This document shows positions 52,020 through 60,690 of a DNA stretch of 64,000 nucleotides, in pieces. The stretch's first letter is position 1; every line of letters starts with the position of its first letter. The position numbers and the translations under genes are program-made. The stretch is from NCBI RefSeq assembly GCF_022496765.1, contig NZ_VANV01000013.1, positions 124,001 to 188,000 on the forward strand. Reading direction: 5' to 3'. The notes under the pieces are model-generated. The model searched no databases. It was given only the letters and a program-made list of their open reading frames with translations, and had not been told where the DNA came from. The DNA comes from Acidaminobacter sp. JC074 (GTDB taxonomy: Bacteria; Bacillota; Clostridia; Peptostreptococcales; Acidaminobacteraceae).

Positions 52020-52613
52020 TTAAGCATTTCTGCTATTAAGCTTTGACATCAAATCTTCTTTGGTATTTATATTATCAAATAAAGACCAATCGGGTGAATA
52101 GTCTCTTGCAACAGACTCTGCTATGTAGTTTACCTGATGTTGTCTGAGCAAAGAAGAAATGTTTCGATATCCCTTTAAAAGATATTTTTCTATGGATAGG
52201 GTTAAGGCCTTATGGTAAAAGGCATGAAAAGGTTCAATCCAATCACCATAGCAAGTTACAGAAGCTTCATAGCCTTCCAGCTGACTTTCCATATATAATA
52301 GATAGTCTTCATCTATTTCCGGCATATCACAAGCCACAATAAAGACATAAGGATCATAAGCATGTTTTAAGGCACTATGAATCCCACCTAAAGGACCGTA
52401 GCCCTTTAAGATATCTTCATAGACCACCACTTTTTCATGAGATAAAAAACGATCTGACAAGTGGTTGTTGGATATGATCATGATCTGGTCGAAGTGTTTT
52501 TCAAGTATGGCAATTTGATGTTCAATGATGGCCTCTTGTCCAATCATCAAAACCTGCTTGTCAAATCCCATTCTCTTGCTTTGACCGCCTGCTAATATTG
52601 CTGCTGTACTCAT
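52020..52613 (-). CDS. mobA: Molybdenum cofactor guanylyltransferase-type protein
   Basis: A 197-residue nucleotidyltransferase. The N-terminal AAILAGGQSKRMGFDK is the GTP-binding loop, YGPLGGIHSAL and VACDMPEID follow in the right order. MobA attaches GMP to the molybdenum cofactor to make the bis-guanine form used by formate dehydrogenases. The ATG at 52613 overlaps the fdhA stop codon (ATGA), so the cofactor enzyme and its client are translated together. The frame runs to 52637, but inside fdhA. Confidence 0.88.
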   Translation of the reverse strand: MSTAAILAGGQSKRMGFDKQVLMIGQEAIIEHQIAILEKHFDQIMIISNNHLSDRFLSHEKVVVYEDILKGYGPLGGIHSALKHAYDPYVFIVACDMPEIDEDYLLYMESQLEGYEASVTCYGDWIEPFHAFYHKALTLSIEKYLLKGYRNISSLLRQHQVNYIAESVARDYSPDWSLFDNINTKEDLMSKLNSRNA

Positions 52614-55279
52614 AGTTTTTCCACCTTTATGGCACACACTTTATATTCCGGAATATCTGTTATTTTATCTAAGGCATTGTGGGTTAAACGATTGGCGGCG
52701 GCTTCAGCAAAATGAAATGGAATAAATACCACATTGCCTGAAACCTTTTCACTGATGACTGCACGCAAATGGATACGTCCTCTTCTTGAAGACACACTTA
52801 CCAATTCACCATTTATAATGCCCAGTTGTTCTGCCGTTTCAGCTGCTATTTCCATATAGGCTGACCCGACTGTTTGGTTGATTCCCTCAGACTTTCCTGT
52901 CATGGTCCGAGTATGGTAGTGATACAAAACCCTACCGGTTGTTAAGATGAGTGGATACTCATCATCAGTGGTTTCATTTGGACCAATATGAGAAACACCA
53001 TGGAAAGTACCTATGCCCTTTGCAAACTTACCTTCATGTAAAAAGACTGTCCCGTCATGGTCATAAGAACTACAAGGCCACTGCAAAGATTTTTCTCTTA
53101 AACGTTCATAAGAGATACCTGCATACTGAGGTGTAAGTGAAGCAATTTCATCCATAATCTCACTTGGTCTACTAAACTTGTTATCATAGCCCATCATCTT
53201 CATCAGTTTATGAAAAATAAGCCAATCTTCCAAAGCCTGTCCAGGAGGCTCAACGGCCTTATGTACACGCTGTATACGTCTTTCTGTATTGGTAAAGGTA
53301 CCCTCTTTTTCTGCAAAACACGCAGCTGGCAAAACCACATCCGCTTTTAAGGCTGTTTCATTTAGAAAAATATCCTGAACCACTAAAAAGTCTAAATTGT
53401 CCAGCGCCTCTTCTATATGATTCAAATCAGGATCAGAAACCATTGGGTTTTCACCCATAACATAAAGCATCTTTAAACTACCATCACCTGCTTTTTCCAT
53501 CATTTTAGGAATGGTTAAGCCTAAACTTGAAGAGAGTTCTGTCCCCCAAGCCTTTTCAAACTTAGATCTAGACACTTGGTCTGTAACCTTTTGATACCCA
53601 GGATAGACATTGGGTAAACCACCCATATCACAGGCACCTTGAACATTGTTTTGACCTCTTAAAGGGTTGACACCTGTACCGTATTTGCCAACAAAGCCAC
53701 ACATCATCGCAAGGTTGGCAACCGCCTTAACATGATCAGTACCTGAACTGTGCTGAGTAATACCCATGGCATAGTAGATGGCAGATTTTGGACCACCTGC
53801 ATAAAGTTCTGCTGCCTTTATAATCAGCTTTTCATCCACTTCACATATCCGAGCTGCATCAGCGACTGTAAAAGACTCAAGGATGGCCTTTACTTCAGAA
53901 AAGCCTTCTGTGTTTTCTTCTATGAAGGCGTGATCGTATAAATCATTCACCAGGATATGATGCATCATGCCATTTAACAAAGCTACATTGGTGCCTGGTT
54001 TAATTGGCAGATAAACATCAGAAAACTCAGCGAGTTCTATCCTTCTAGGATCTGCAAGGATAAGTTTAGCACCATTTTTTACTGCACGTTTCATGTAAGT
54101 ACCAATCACTGGGTGATTTTCAGTTGTGTTGGAACCCATAACAAAGATAAGGTCATTCTCCATGACTTCTTCTATACTATTTGTCATAGCACCAGAACCA
54201 AAACTAGCTGCAAGACCTGCAACTGTAGAGGAATGTCAGAGCCTAGCACAGTGATCAACTGAGTTGGTTTTAATTAAAGCTCTAAAAAACTTCTGCATGA
54301 CATAATTGTCTTCAGTTGTGCATCTAGCAGATGTAAAGCCACCAATTGCATCAGGACCATGTAAAGCTTTTATTTCTTCTATTTTTGATACAATTAAAGA
54401 CAAAGCCTCGTCCCATGACGCAGATACCAGCTGTCCTTCTTTTCTAATCATAGGTGTTTTTAAACGGTCAGGATGACTGATAAAATGATATGCGAACTTA
54501 CCTTTTACACACAAAAGACCATTGTTAACGCCCTTATCCGCTGGTGAAACACCTACAACTTGATTGTCTTTTACATGTAAGTTTATCTGACAACCAACAC
54601 CGCAATAACCACAGGTGGTTTGAACCAGTTTTTCTTCCCAAGGTCTAGACTTTACTTTTTTCTTTTCACTTATGGCACCCGTCGGACAAACACTGATGCA
54701 GTTACCGCAAGAGACGCAATTTGAATGGGTCATCCCCATCTCAAATGGATGGGTGATATGGGTATGATAACCCCTTTCACTGTATCCAATTGCACCAGTT
54801 ACCTGGAGTTCAGAACATACTCTTACGCACTTGCCACATAAGATGCATTTGTCTCTATCTATTGTATAGAAAGGATTAGACTCATCTAAATGATGAGACA
54901 ACCTTTTCTTATAGCCACCGTCGGCCTCTATATCATACAGATAACATAAGTCCTGTAATCTACAATCTCCATTTTGAGCACATGTCAAACAATCATTTCT
55001 ATGGGTAGACCAGGTCAATTTTAAAATGTCTTTTCTAGCTTTTTCTACTCGGTCCGAATGGGTTTGTATGACCATGCCCTCAGAGATGGGTGTTGAGCAA
55101 GCTGCAACCAAAGATCTAGCCTTTTCAACTTCAACCACACACATCCTACAAGCGCCATGGGCCTTAAGTCTTTTGTCATAACACAAAGTCGGTATATAAA
55201 TGCCCATATCCTGACAGACTTCAAGTATTGTTTTGTTCTCCTTTATATCTAACTCTTGACCATTGATTTTAATCTGCAT
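52610..55279 (-). CDS. fdhA: Formate dehydrogenase alpha subunit, selenocysteine-containing
   Basis: An 889-residue selenoprotein read through an in-frame TGA at 54236-54238 (residue 348). VDHCARL-Sec-HSSTVAGL matches the active site of Sec-type formate dehydrogenases such as E. coli FdhF, and the frame stays open for 541 residues after it. N-terminal domains: [2Fe-2S] (CYDKRLKAHGACRMC), His-[4Fe-4S] (HRNDCLTCAQNGDC), two [4Fe-4S] (CILCGKCVRVC, CVSCGNCISVCP), then the Mo/W catalytic part with TTCGYCGVGC. The C-terminal cofactor domain is complete. This NuoG-like N-terminus and the hnd operon next to it suggest electron exchange with HndABC, so formate, NAD(P)H and H2 may be linked. Gene finders will split it at the TGA. 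Confidence 0.93.
54206..54224 (-). promoter_or_regulatory. SECIS hairpin for selenocysteine insertion in fdhA
   Basis: Eleven bases after the TGA, AGTTGCA pairs with TGCAGCT (one G-T) around the loop GGTCT. The loop is the one used by the E. coli fdhF SECIS element, read by SelB. Confidence 0.85.
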
Positions 55280-55453
55280 ATTACTCTCCCCCCTATTTTA
55301 TGATACCCTAAAATAATACTAAGAATCGTCTAAGCTTTGCATATAGCGAATCATATAATAATTCCTAATACTGCATTAGAAAGCCTTTTGAATAGAGATT
55401 TCTTATTGAATGTGGTAAACTAGTCCTATAGTATGATTAAGAAAGAAGGAATA

Positions 55454-55762
55454 ATGAGAGTTTTAAAGTTTAAAATTAACAGTAGAGATTACAAAGCATT
55501 TCAGGATATATGTAAAGAAGAGGATATTCCAATTAAAAGAAAGCTTAATGTCCTCGTTGCCAAATACAGTGCCATCGACACAGATTTAGATGAGTATTTT
55601 CCAGAAGACTTTGATCAAGATCTTCGAAGCATTACTCTTAAGGTGAATGAAGAACTCTATAAAGGCTGTATTAAGAGCGCAGATAGATTTGAAGTCAGTT
55701 TAAGAAAGTTTGTACCATACTTGATACATAGACTTATTAAAGAAAGTAATGACCCGATTTAA
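55454..55762 (+). CDS. Unknown protein, 102 residues
   Basis: A soluble, charged protein starting MRVLKFKINSRDYKAFQDICKEE. The ATG at 55454 has GAAGGA upstream; an ATG at 55433 falls inside the promoter (TATAGT at 55430) and is unlikely. The second half (DLRSITLKVNEELYKGCIKSADRFEVSLRKFVPYLIHRLI) looks like a helical DNA-binding-like domain of the ribbon-helix-helix kind, but this is not certain. It is monocistronic, with a terminator just after. No family was recognised. Confidence 0.55.
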   Translation: MRVLKFKINSRDYKAFQDICKEEDIPIKRKLNVLVAKYSAIDTDLDEYFPEDFDQDLRSITLKVNEELYKGCIKSADRFEVSLRKFVPYLIHRLIKESNDPI

Positions 55763-55779
55763 AACCAGGTCATTTTCAT
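55748..55779. terminator. Terminator between the unknown gene and the P-loop gene
   Basis: AATGACC (55748-55754) pairs with GGTCATT (55768-55774), followed by TTCATTTT. It also lies at the end of the converging P-loop gene. Confidence 0.65.
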
Positions 55780-56615
55780 TTTGGCCATTCAAGTATTCTA
55801 GAAAATACTTGGTCCCAATTTCTATTCTCATGTTCTATGATATTTACATGAATATCTAAAGCTTTCAATAGTTCAAGTTCTATAGCTTGTCTGTGACTTG
55901 TGAATCCAATAAAGCCTTCTATCGACTTAAGATTATGCCTTTTACCATACGGCGTATTCCTTACATAATCAAGGACTCTATCAATCCAGATATCTTGCCT
56001 GTCTTGATATTTAGGCCTTCTCTCTTCTGCAACATGTCTGATGGCATTTTCTACGGATGCAGGTGCTAAATAGTGGATTATTGGAGACATATCTTTAATA
56101 ACTGCTACAAAATCATTCATATAGTTTCTGATAAGTCTTTTATCAGCTTCATACTCCAATATAAGCTGAGTGATATGGTTTTGCAGTAGTACACATTCAA
56201 AGACATAAACCGCGTCTTTATCAGCTTCTTTAACAAATTTCTTCCACCGATTGATGTGGGCCCTCTTAAAGGTTTCTATATCCGCATCAATGCTGTAGAT
56301 TTCTCGTTTTTCCAAATACTTGTACAAGTCTGATGTCTTATCTAAACCAAGACATGTATATGCTGTGATGGCCAGTTCATCTTCTATCAAGGTATGTTTG
56401 TTTAGTACTTCTTTATAACTTGGATATTTTTCGACTAAAGCCTTAAACTCCTTTTCTGTTAATATAGACTGCCATGACAAATCCGCGGGATGCGATCCGC
56501 CTTCATTAACATGTAAGACCTTATAGCCATCATTACTCAGTTCATCTGCTAGACGCCTTGATATGGTTGTTTTTCCTGAACCGGGTATCCCCTCAATTAA
56601 TATCAGTCTATGCAT
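55776..56615 (-). CDS. P-loop NTPase (kinase-like), substrate unknown
   Basis: A 279-residue protein with Walker A IEGIPGSGKTT at the N-terminus and no other catalytic signature recognised. The remainder is mostly helical, with DAVYVFECVLLQNHIT as a possible Walker B region, and resembles thymidylate-kinase-like or sulfotransferase-like folds only in outline. The ATG at 56615 has GGAAGG upstream. It lies 31 bases after the TruA-like gene, same strand. Confidence 0.65.
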   Translation of the reverse strand: MHRLILIEGIPGSGKTTISRRLADELSNDGYKVLHVNEGGSHPADLSWQSILTEKEFKALVEKYPSYKEVLNKHTLIEDELAITAYTCLGLDKTSDLYKYLEKREIYSIDADIETFKRAHINRWKKFVKEADKDAVYVFECVLLQNHITQLILEYEADKRLIRNYMNDFVAVIKDMSPIIHYLAPASVENAIRHVAEERRPKYQDRQDIWIDRVLDYVRNTPYGKRHNLKSIEGFIGFTSHRQAIELELLKALDIHVNIIEHENRNWDQVFSRILEWPK

Positions 56616-56646
56616 AATCCTTCCTTCCATGAGCAAAATTTAAAAC

Positions 56647-57393
56647 TTAATACTGAATACTTTTTAAACATAAGCCACTTGGTGCAGACAGATGTCCAAT
56701 TGCATCTGCTTCTTTTAAGTCAAATGCATTTTGAATACTTGAAGGTGGTATTTGTCCTAGACCAATTTGAATCAAACTACCGACTATTTTTCTTTCCATG
56801 TTTAATAAAAAGCCATTGGCTGTCATTGTAATGATAATCTCAAAAGGTGTTTCTTCTATGGAGATGTCGTAAATCTCCTTAATGGAATTTCTGGTCTTCT
56901 TATTAGTCGTAAAGCCAATAAAATCATGTTGGCCAAGAAGATCTTGAGAAGCCTTTTTCATTCGGTCAACGTTTAACAGTTGAACCATTAAGTTTACAAA
57001 TTGTCTTTCAAATAAAGGACGATAAGGTGCATCTTTTTTCCAAAGTCTATACTGATAAGTTGCACTCTTCATTTGGTACTTACTATGAAATCTCTCTTCC
57101 GCAGCCTCTAAAGAAACAACAATTATATCATCGGTTAAATATTTTTCTAGATAATCTCGAAGTTCTTTAGTCGTTAAATCTTTATTGGGTACTGTAAATG
57201 ATACAACTTGTCCTTTTGCATGTACGCCGGCGCCAGTATTAACTGCTGCAACAACTTCAATATCTCTTTCATAGAGTTTGCCTAAAATCAACTCTATTTT
57301 TCCTTGTACACTTTTTTCTATGTTACCTTTAGACTTCTTGAAGCCTTTATATTTCCTACCATCGTATGCGATTGTCATCTTATAGTTTTGCAT
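56647..57393 (-). CDS. TruA-like pseudouridine synthase homologue lacking the catalytic Asp
   Basis: A 248-residue protein clearly of the TruA fold (MTIAYDGRKYKGF, KSATYQYRLWK, DFIGFTTNK, ANGFLLNMERKIVG). The universally conserved GRTDAGVHA loop reads VNTGAGVHA, so the nucleophilic Asp is Gly and the preceding Arg is Asn. Without Asp the known reaction cannot proceed. The DNA reads GGC at that codon in a clean frame. It may be an RNA-binding relative or a paralogue beside a normal TruA elsewhere. It is not frameshifted and has a usual length, so it seems maintained. Confidence 0.85.
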   Translation of the reverse strand: MQNYKMTIAYDGRKYKGFKKSKGNIEKSVQGKIELILGKLYERDIEVVAAVNTGAGVHAKGQVVSFTVPNKDLTTKELRDYLEKYLTDDIIVVSLEAAEERFHSKYQMKSATYQYRLWKKDAPYRPLFERQFVNLMVQLLNVDRMKKASQDLLGQHDFIGFTTNKKTRNSIKEIYDISIEETPFEIIITMTANGFLLNMERKIVGSLIQIGLGQIPPSSIQNAFDLKEADAIGHLSAPSGLCLKSIQY

Positions 57394-57487
57394 ATATGTT
57401 CTCCTTAATGTATCAGTCTGTTATCTTGTCAGTGATGTTATCATACAGTGTTATGAATAACTTTACTAGCCATTGAATCATTTTTTC

Positions 57488-58120
57488 TTACTCAGACGAA
57501 CTTTTTTCTTTATCTAAACGTTTATGATATCTAGGTAGAATGACAAACTTTGCAAAGATTGGTAACAGGAGATTAAACAGAAGACCTATTACCGCATAAA
57601 TGTTGAAATAAGGACTGTCGATGACACCTTGATCTCTTAACAATTTAATCATGAAAACAGCATAAGGCATATGAAGTAAAAACGAGGATCTAATGCCTGG
57701 ATTAATCAACATGCCACCTTTGATCCCCATAGCAAGATGAGCTATAGCCTGAAAAAAGAAGAAATATGGTAGCCATGCTGCGTACTTTATATTATGCAAA
57801 CCGAATCCTACAAATAAAGGGATGATCAACCATATATAGATTAAGTTAATCCAAAACACCACTTCTCGATCAATTGGTATAATCGGCTGATCGCTTTTAA
57901 CCTTCAGTAAATTTTCATTAAAAAACTCTGTGAAACCTCCAGGAAGAATATACTCCTCGATTTCATGTATCAAGTAAAGTGGAAATGCCAGTAGTAACAG
58001 AAAATCCATCATCTCGATTTTTGAATACAAGGGAACGATAGATGAAATGACATATATAAGAACAAGTATAGCTGCCTTTTGCCAATTATCCATAAGCCAA
58101 TCTAAATACAGTTTAAACAT
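57488..58120 (-). CDS. HXXEE-domain membrane protein
   Basis: A 210-residue protein with about six membrane segments. HEIEEYILPGGF contains the HxxEE motif of the HXXEE family, and a later His and Asn in HMPYAVF and LFN may complete a metal site. The family is uncharacterised. The ATG at 58120 has GGAGG upstream. It is monocistronic. Confidence 0.75.
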   Translation of the reverse strand: MFKLYLDWLMDNWQKAAILVLIYVISSIVPLYSKIEMMDFLLLLAFPLYLIHEIEEYILPGGFTEFFNENLLKVKSDQPIIPIDREVVFWINLIYIWLIIPLFVGFGLHNIKYAAWLPYFFFFQAIAHLAMGIKGGMLINPGIRSSFLLHMPYAVFMIKLLRDQGVIDSPYFNIYAVIGLLFNLLLPIFAKFVILPRYHKRLDKEKSSSE

Positions 58121-58207
58121 TTCAACCTCCAAAAAGTAAATAACGTATTAATATTATTCCCATCTTTACAACTTCTACGCTTAAACTGTTAAAACCGTAC
58201 AATCAAT

Positions 58208-58252
58208 AAAAAAAGAGCCATGACAATGCAAAGCATATATCACAACTCTTTC
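58208..58252 (-). terminator. Terminator after the AGCS symporter gene
   Basis: AGAG-TT-GTGA pairs with TCAT-GG-CTCT around a long loop and is followed by seven T on the minus strand. Confidence 0.6.
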
Positions 58253-58289
58253 TAATCTCATTATTTAAATATCTATTTTAGAATTAAGA

Positions 58290-59678
58290 TTAAGAAACTT
58301 TTCTGTTTTCTAAATCATTCTTCTCATAATCCTTAGTCATCTTAAATACCAATGGACTCAGAGCCATTAAGGCTATTAAGTTTGGAATAGCCATTAAACC
58401 ATTGAATGTATCTGATAAGTTCCATACAAATGAAGATTTGTATACAGCACCTACAACGATTAAGCCGATAAATACAACATTAAAGATTTTCTTAACTCTT
58501 ACACCTGCAATGTACTCAAGACACTTAGAACCGTAGTAGTACCATCCTAAAATTGTTGAGAATGCAAAGAAGATTAGACCAAACGATACTAAGAAACCAC
58601 CAACACCTGGGAAAGCGTTTTCAAAAGCAGTAGTCGTTAAGGCTGCACCTGATAAGTTATCTGTAATAGTCATAACGCCTGTAGTAGCATCAATGTTAAC
58701 AAGACCTGAAATTAAAATTACTAAAGCTGTCATTGAACAAACAACTAATGTATCTAAGAAAGAACCTAATGAACCGATGATACCTTGACGTACTGGATCA
58801 TTATTAGTTGAAGCCGCATGTGCGATTGGAGCAGAACCTAAACCTGCTTCGTTTGAGAATACACCACGAGCAACACCATATCTGATTACTGTACCGAATA
58901 AACCACCACCAACTGCTGTTGCAGAGAAAGCGTTATCGAAAATCATACCGAAAGCAGCAGGAATCATTGATGCGTTCTTGAATAAAATAATCATTGCGCC
59001 TAATACATATACGATAGCCATAAATGGAACGATCTTTTCAGTAACTTTACCGATTGATTGGATACCACCTAAAATTACAGCCGCTGTTGCTACAGCAACT
59101 ACAACACCTGTGATCCATGTAGGAACGCCAACAGATGTGCTTAATGAATCAGCGATAGAGTTAACTTGTACCATGTTACCAATACCGAATGCTGCGAATG
59201 TACCGAAGAATGCGAAAGCCCAACCTAACCAAGACCAGTTTCCACCAAATCTTTCAGCCATACCTAATTTTATGTAGTACATTGGACCACCAGACTTTTG
59301 TCCGTCTTCGTTTGTGATACGATATTTAATAGCAAGAAGTGCCTCTGCATATTTTGTCGCACCACCAAATGCTGCTGTTACCCACATCCAGAAAACCGCA
59401 CCCGGTCCACCTAATGCAATCGCCCCAGCTACACCTGCGATATTACCTGTACCAATTGTTGCTGCCAATGAAGTCATTAATGCTTGAAATGGTGTGATAT
59501 CTCCTTCACCTACATGGTCCTTAGAAAATAAAAGTTTAAATGCATAACCTAATTTTCTAAATTGAACTGCACGTAAACCAATTGTAAGAAATAAACCAGT
59601 ACCTACCAAGCAGAAGATCATGAAGCCGCCCCAAGCAAAACTATTGATCTGACCTACTATGTTATTTAGCATATCCAA
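58290..59678 (-). CDS. AGCS-family sodium:amino-acid symporter (AlsT/GlnT type)
   Basis: A 462-residue membrane protein of the alanine/glycine:cation symporter family. TIGTGNIAGVAGAIALGGPGAVFWMW is the family signature, followed by KYAEALLAIKYR and VFSNEAGLGSAPIAHA. It imports alanine, glycine or glutamine with Na+. The start is a TTG at 59678 or ATG at 59672. It is divergent in order from no gene but preceded by its likely regulators GlnL and GlnK, the arrangement seen for GlnT in Bacillus subtilis, so glutamine is a good guess. Confidence 0.9.
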   Translation of the reverse strand: MDMLNNIVGQINSFAWGGFMIFCLVGTGLFLTIGLRAVQFRKLGYAFKLLFSKDHVGEGDITPFQALMTSLAATIGTGNIAGVAGAIALGGPGAVFWMWVTAAFGGATKYAEALLAIKYRITNEDGQKSGGPMYYIKLGMAERFGGNWSWLGWAFAFFGTFAAFGIGNMVQVNSIADSLSTSVGVPTWITGVVVAVATAAVILGGIQSIGKVTEKIVPFMAIVYVLGAMIILFKNASMIPAAFGMIFDNAFSATAVGGGLFGTVIRYGVARGVFSNEAGLGSAPIAHAASTNNDPVRQGIIGSLGSFLDTLVVCSMTALVILISGLVNIDATTGVMTITDNLSGAALTTTAFENAFPGVGGFLVSFGLIFFAFSTILGWYYYGSKCLEYIAGVRVKKIFNVVFIGLIVVGAVYKSSFVWNLSDTFNGLMAIPNLIALMALSPLVFKMTKDYEKNDLENRKVS

Positions 59679-59766
59679 TTGTAAATCCCCCTTTTTAAAT
59701 ATAAATGCGATGACCTAATAGTGGTTTAAAACCAGTAAATAACTGATTGACACTATTTTCACATTT

Positions 59767-59772
59767 AGTATA
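59767..59772 (-). promoter_or_regulatory. -10 element of the AGCS gene
   Basis: TATACT on the minus strand lies eight bases from the tandem repeats. No separate -35 is needed if an activator binds the repeats. Confidence 0.55.
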
Positions 59773-59780
59773 GCTTTTGA

Positions 59781-59810
59781 GTTTCGAAAAGTTTCAAAAG
59801 GTTTCGATTT
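59781..59810 (-). promoter_or_regulatory. Three 10-bp tandem repeats, candidate GlnL-type activator site
   Basis: GTTTCGAAAA, GTTTCAAAAG and GTTTCGATTT follow each other without gap. On the minus strand this gives TTTTGA-N4-TTTCGA, close to the TTTTGT-N4-TTTTGT element described for B. subtilis GlnL. The repeats cover about -20 to -50 of the AGCS promoter. Confidence 0.65.
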
Positions 59811-59837
59811 GTCGGGAAATTTATCAGAATATTCTTT

Positions 59838-60689
59838 TTACATCTTGATATGATAGTCGTTTTCGCAGTAAAAAACAAGTCCATCTATGAACTTTCTTAT
59901 GTTAACTTTTCCATGAACATTTGACTTTCCTCGGATGTAATCCATCTCTCGTTTAACTTCAGAAAAATTATACAAACCACTTGAGTATTCAGTAAATACT
60001 TCATTCAAATAATCCTCAAGTCCTAAGTGCGCCAGATTTACCATACCTGTCATGGCTGTTCTTCTGATTCTTTGTTCCACCGATTTAGGATTGGCATCGT
60101 ACTTTTGACAAATCTCTTTAATGGTAAACTTTGATAAATCAGCATTTGATGTTACTAGAAATGAAACCACATTTAAGATGTCTTGAGTCCCCACTTCACC
60201 TAAGACACCTATTTTGTGAAGCACAAACTTGATGACCTTCTCATAACCTGACAACTCATTTTTCTTAACATCAACCACTTGGGCATTGAACATATTTTTG
60301 ATCATTTCTAACTTTTCAGTTTTTTTTCTATGATCATTGACTCTTTTTAAGACACTTTCCACTTCGATGGCATTGATGGGCTTTTGAATATAAAATTCTA
60401 TACCACTCTCATAAGCTTTGGCAATCATATCTTTACTTGAAACAGAAGATATCATTACATATGAAATCTCACTATGGACTTTACTTAATTCATTAACAAT
60501 CTGAATACCACTTTTGCCTGGTATAAACAAATCAACTAAAAGTACGTCTGGATTAGCCAGTGGTATCTCGTCAACTGCCTTAGCACCATCTAATGCAAAA
60601 CCAACTACTTCTCCCAGATTTCTTTCAGTTATTATTCTGCTTAGTATATTAACAATACTCTTATCATCTTCTACAATGAAATACCTCAA
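59838..60689 (-). CDS. GlnL-like response regulator
   Basis: A 283-residue regulator. The receiver (1-120) has the phosphorylation Asp in DVLLVDLFIPG and the Lys in YIQKPINA. The C-terminal region (about 150-283; TIKEICQKYDANPKSVEQRIRRTAMTGMVNLAHLGLEDYL) is the YcbB/GlnL-type DNA-binding domain. The start is TTG with GGAGG six bases upstream, two bases after the kinase gene. Its probable target is the AGCS gene next door. Confidence 0.85.
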   Translation of the reverse strand: MRYFIVEDDKSIVNILSRIITERNLGEVVGFALDGAKAVDEIPLANPDVLLVDLFIPGKSGIQIVNELSKVHSEISYVMISSVSSKDMIAKAYESGIEFYIQKPINAIEVESVLKRVNDHRKKTEKLEMIKNMFNAQVVDVKKNELSGYEKVIKFVLHKIGVLGEVGTQDILNVVSFLVTSNADLSKFTIKEICQKYDANPKSVEQRIRRTAMTGMVNLAHLGLEDYLNEVFTEYSSGLYNFSEVKREMDYIRGKSNVHGKVNIRKFIDGLVFYCENDYHIKM

Positions 60690-60690
60690 C

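Noticed and set aside
54236..54238. Frameshift or nonsense mutation in fdhA
   Set aside because: The TGA is at the exact selenocysteine position of the family, the frame is unchanged across it and a SECIS-like hairpin follows.
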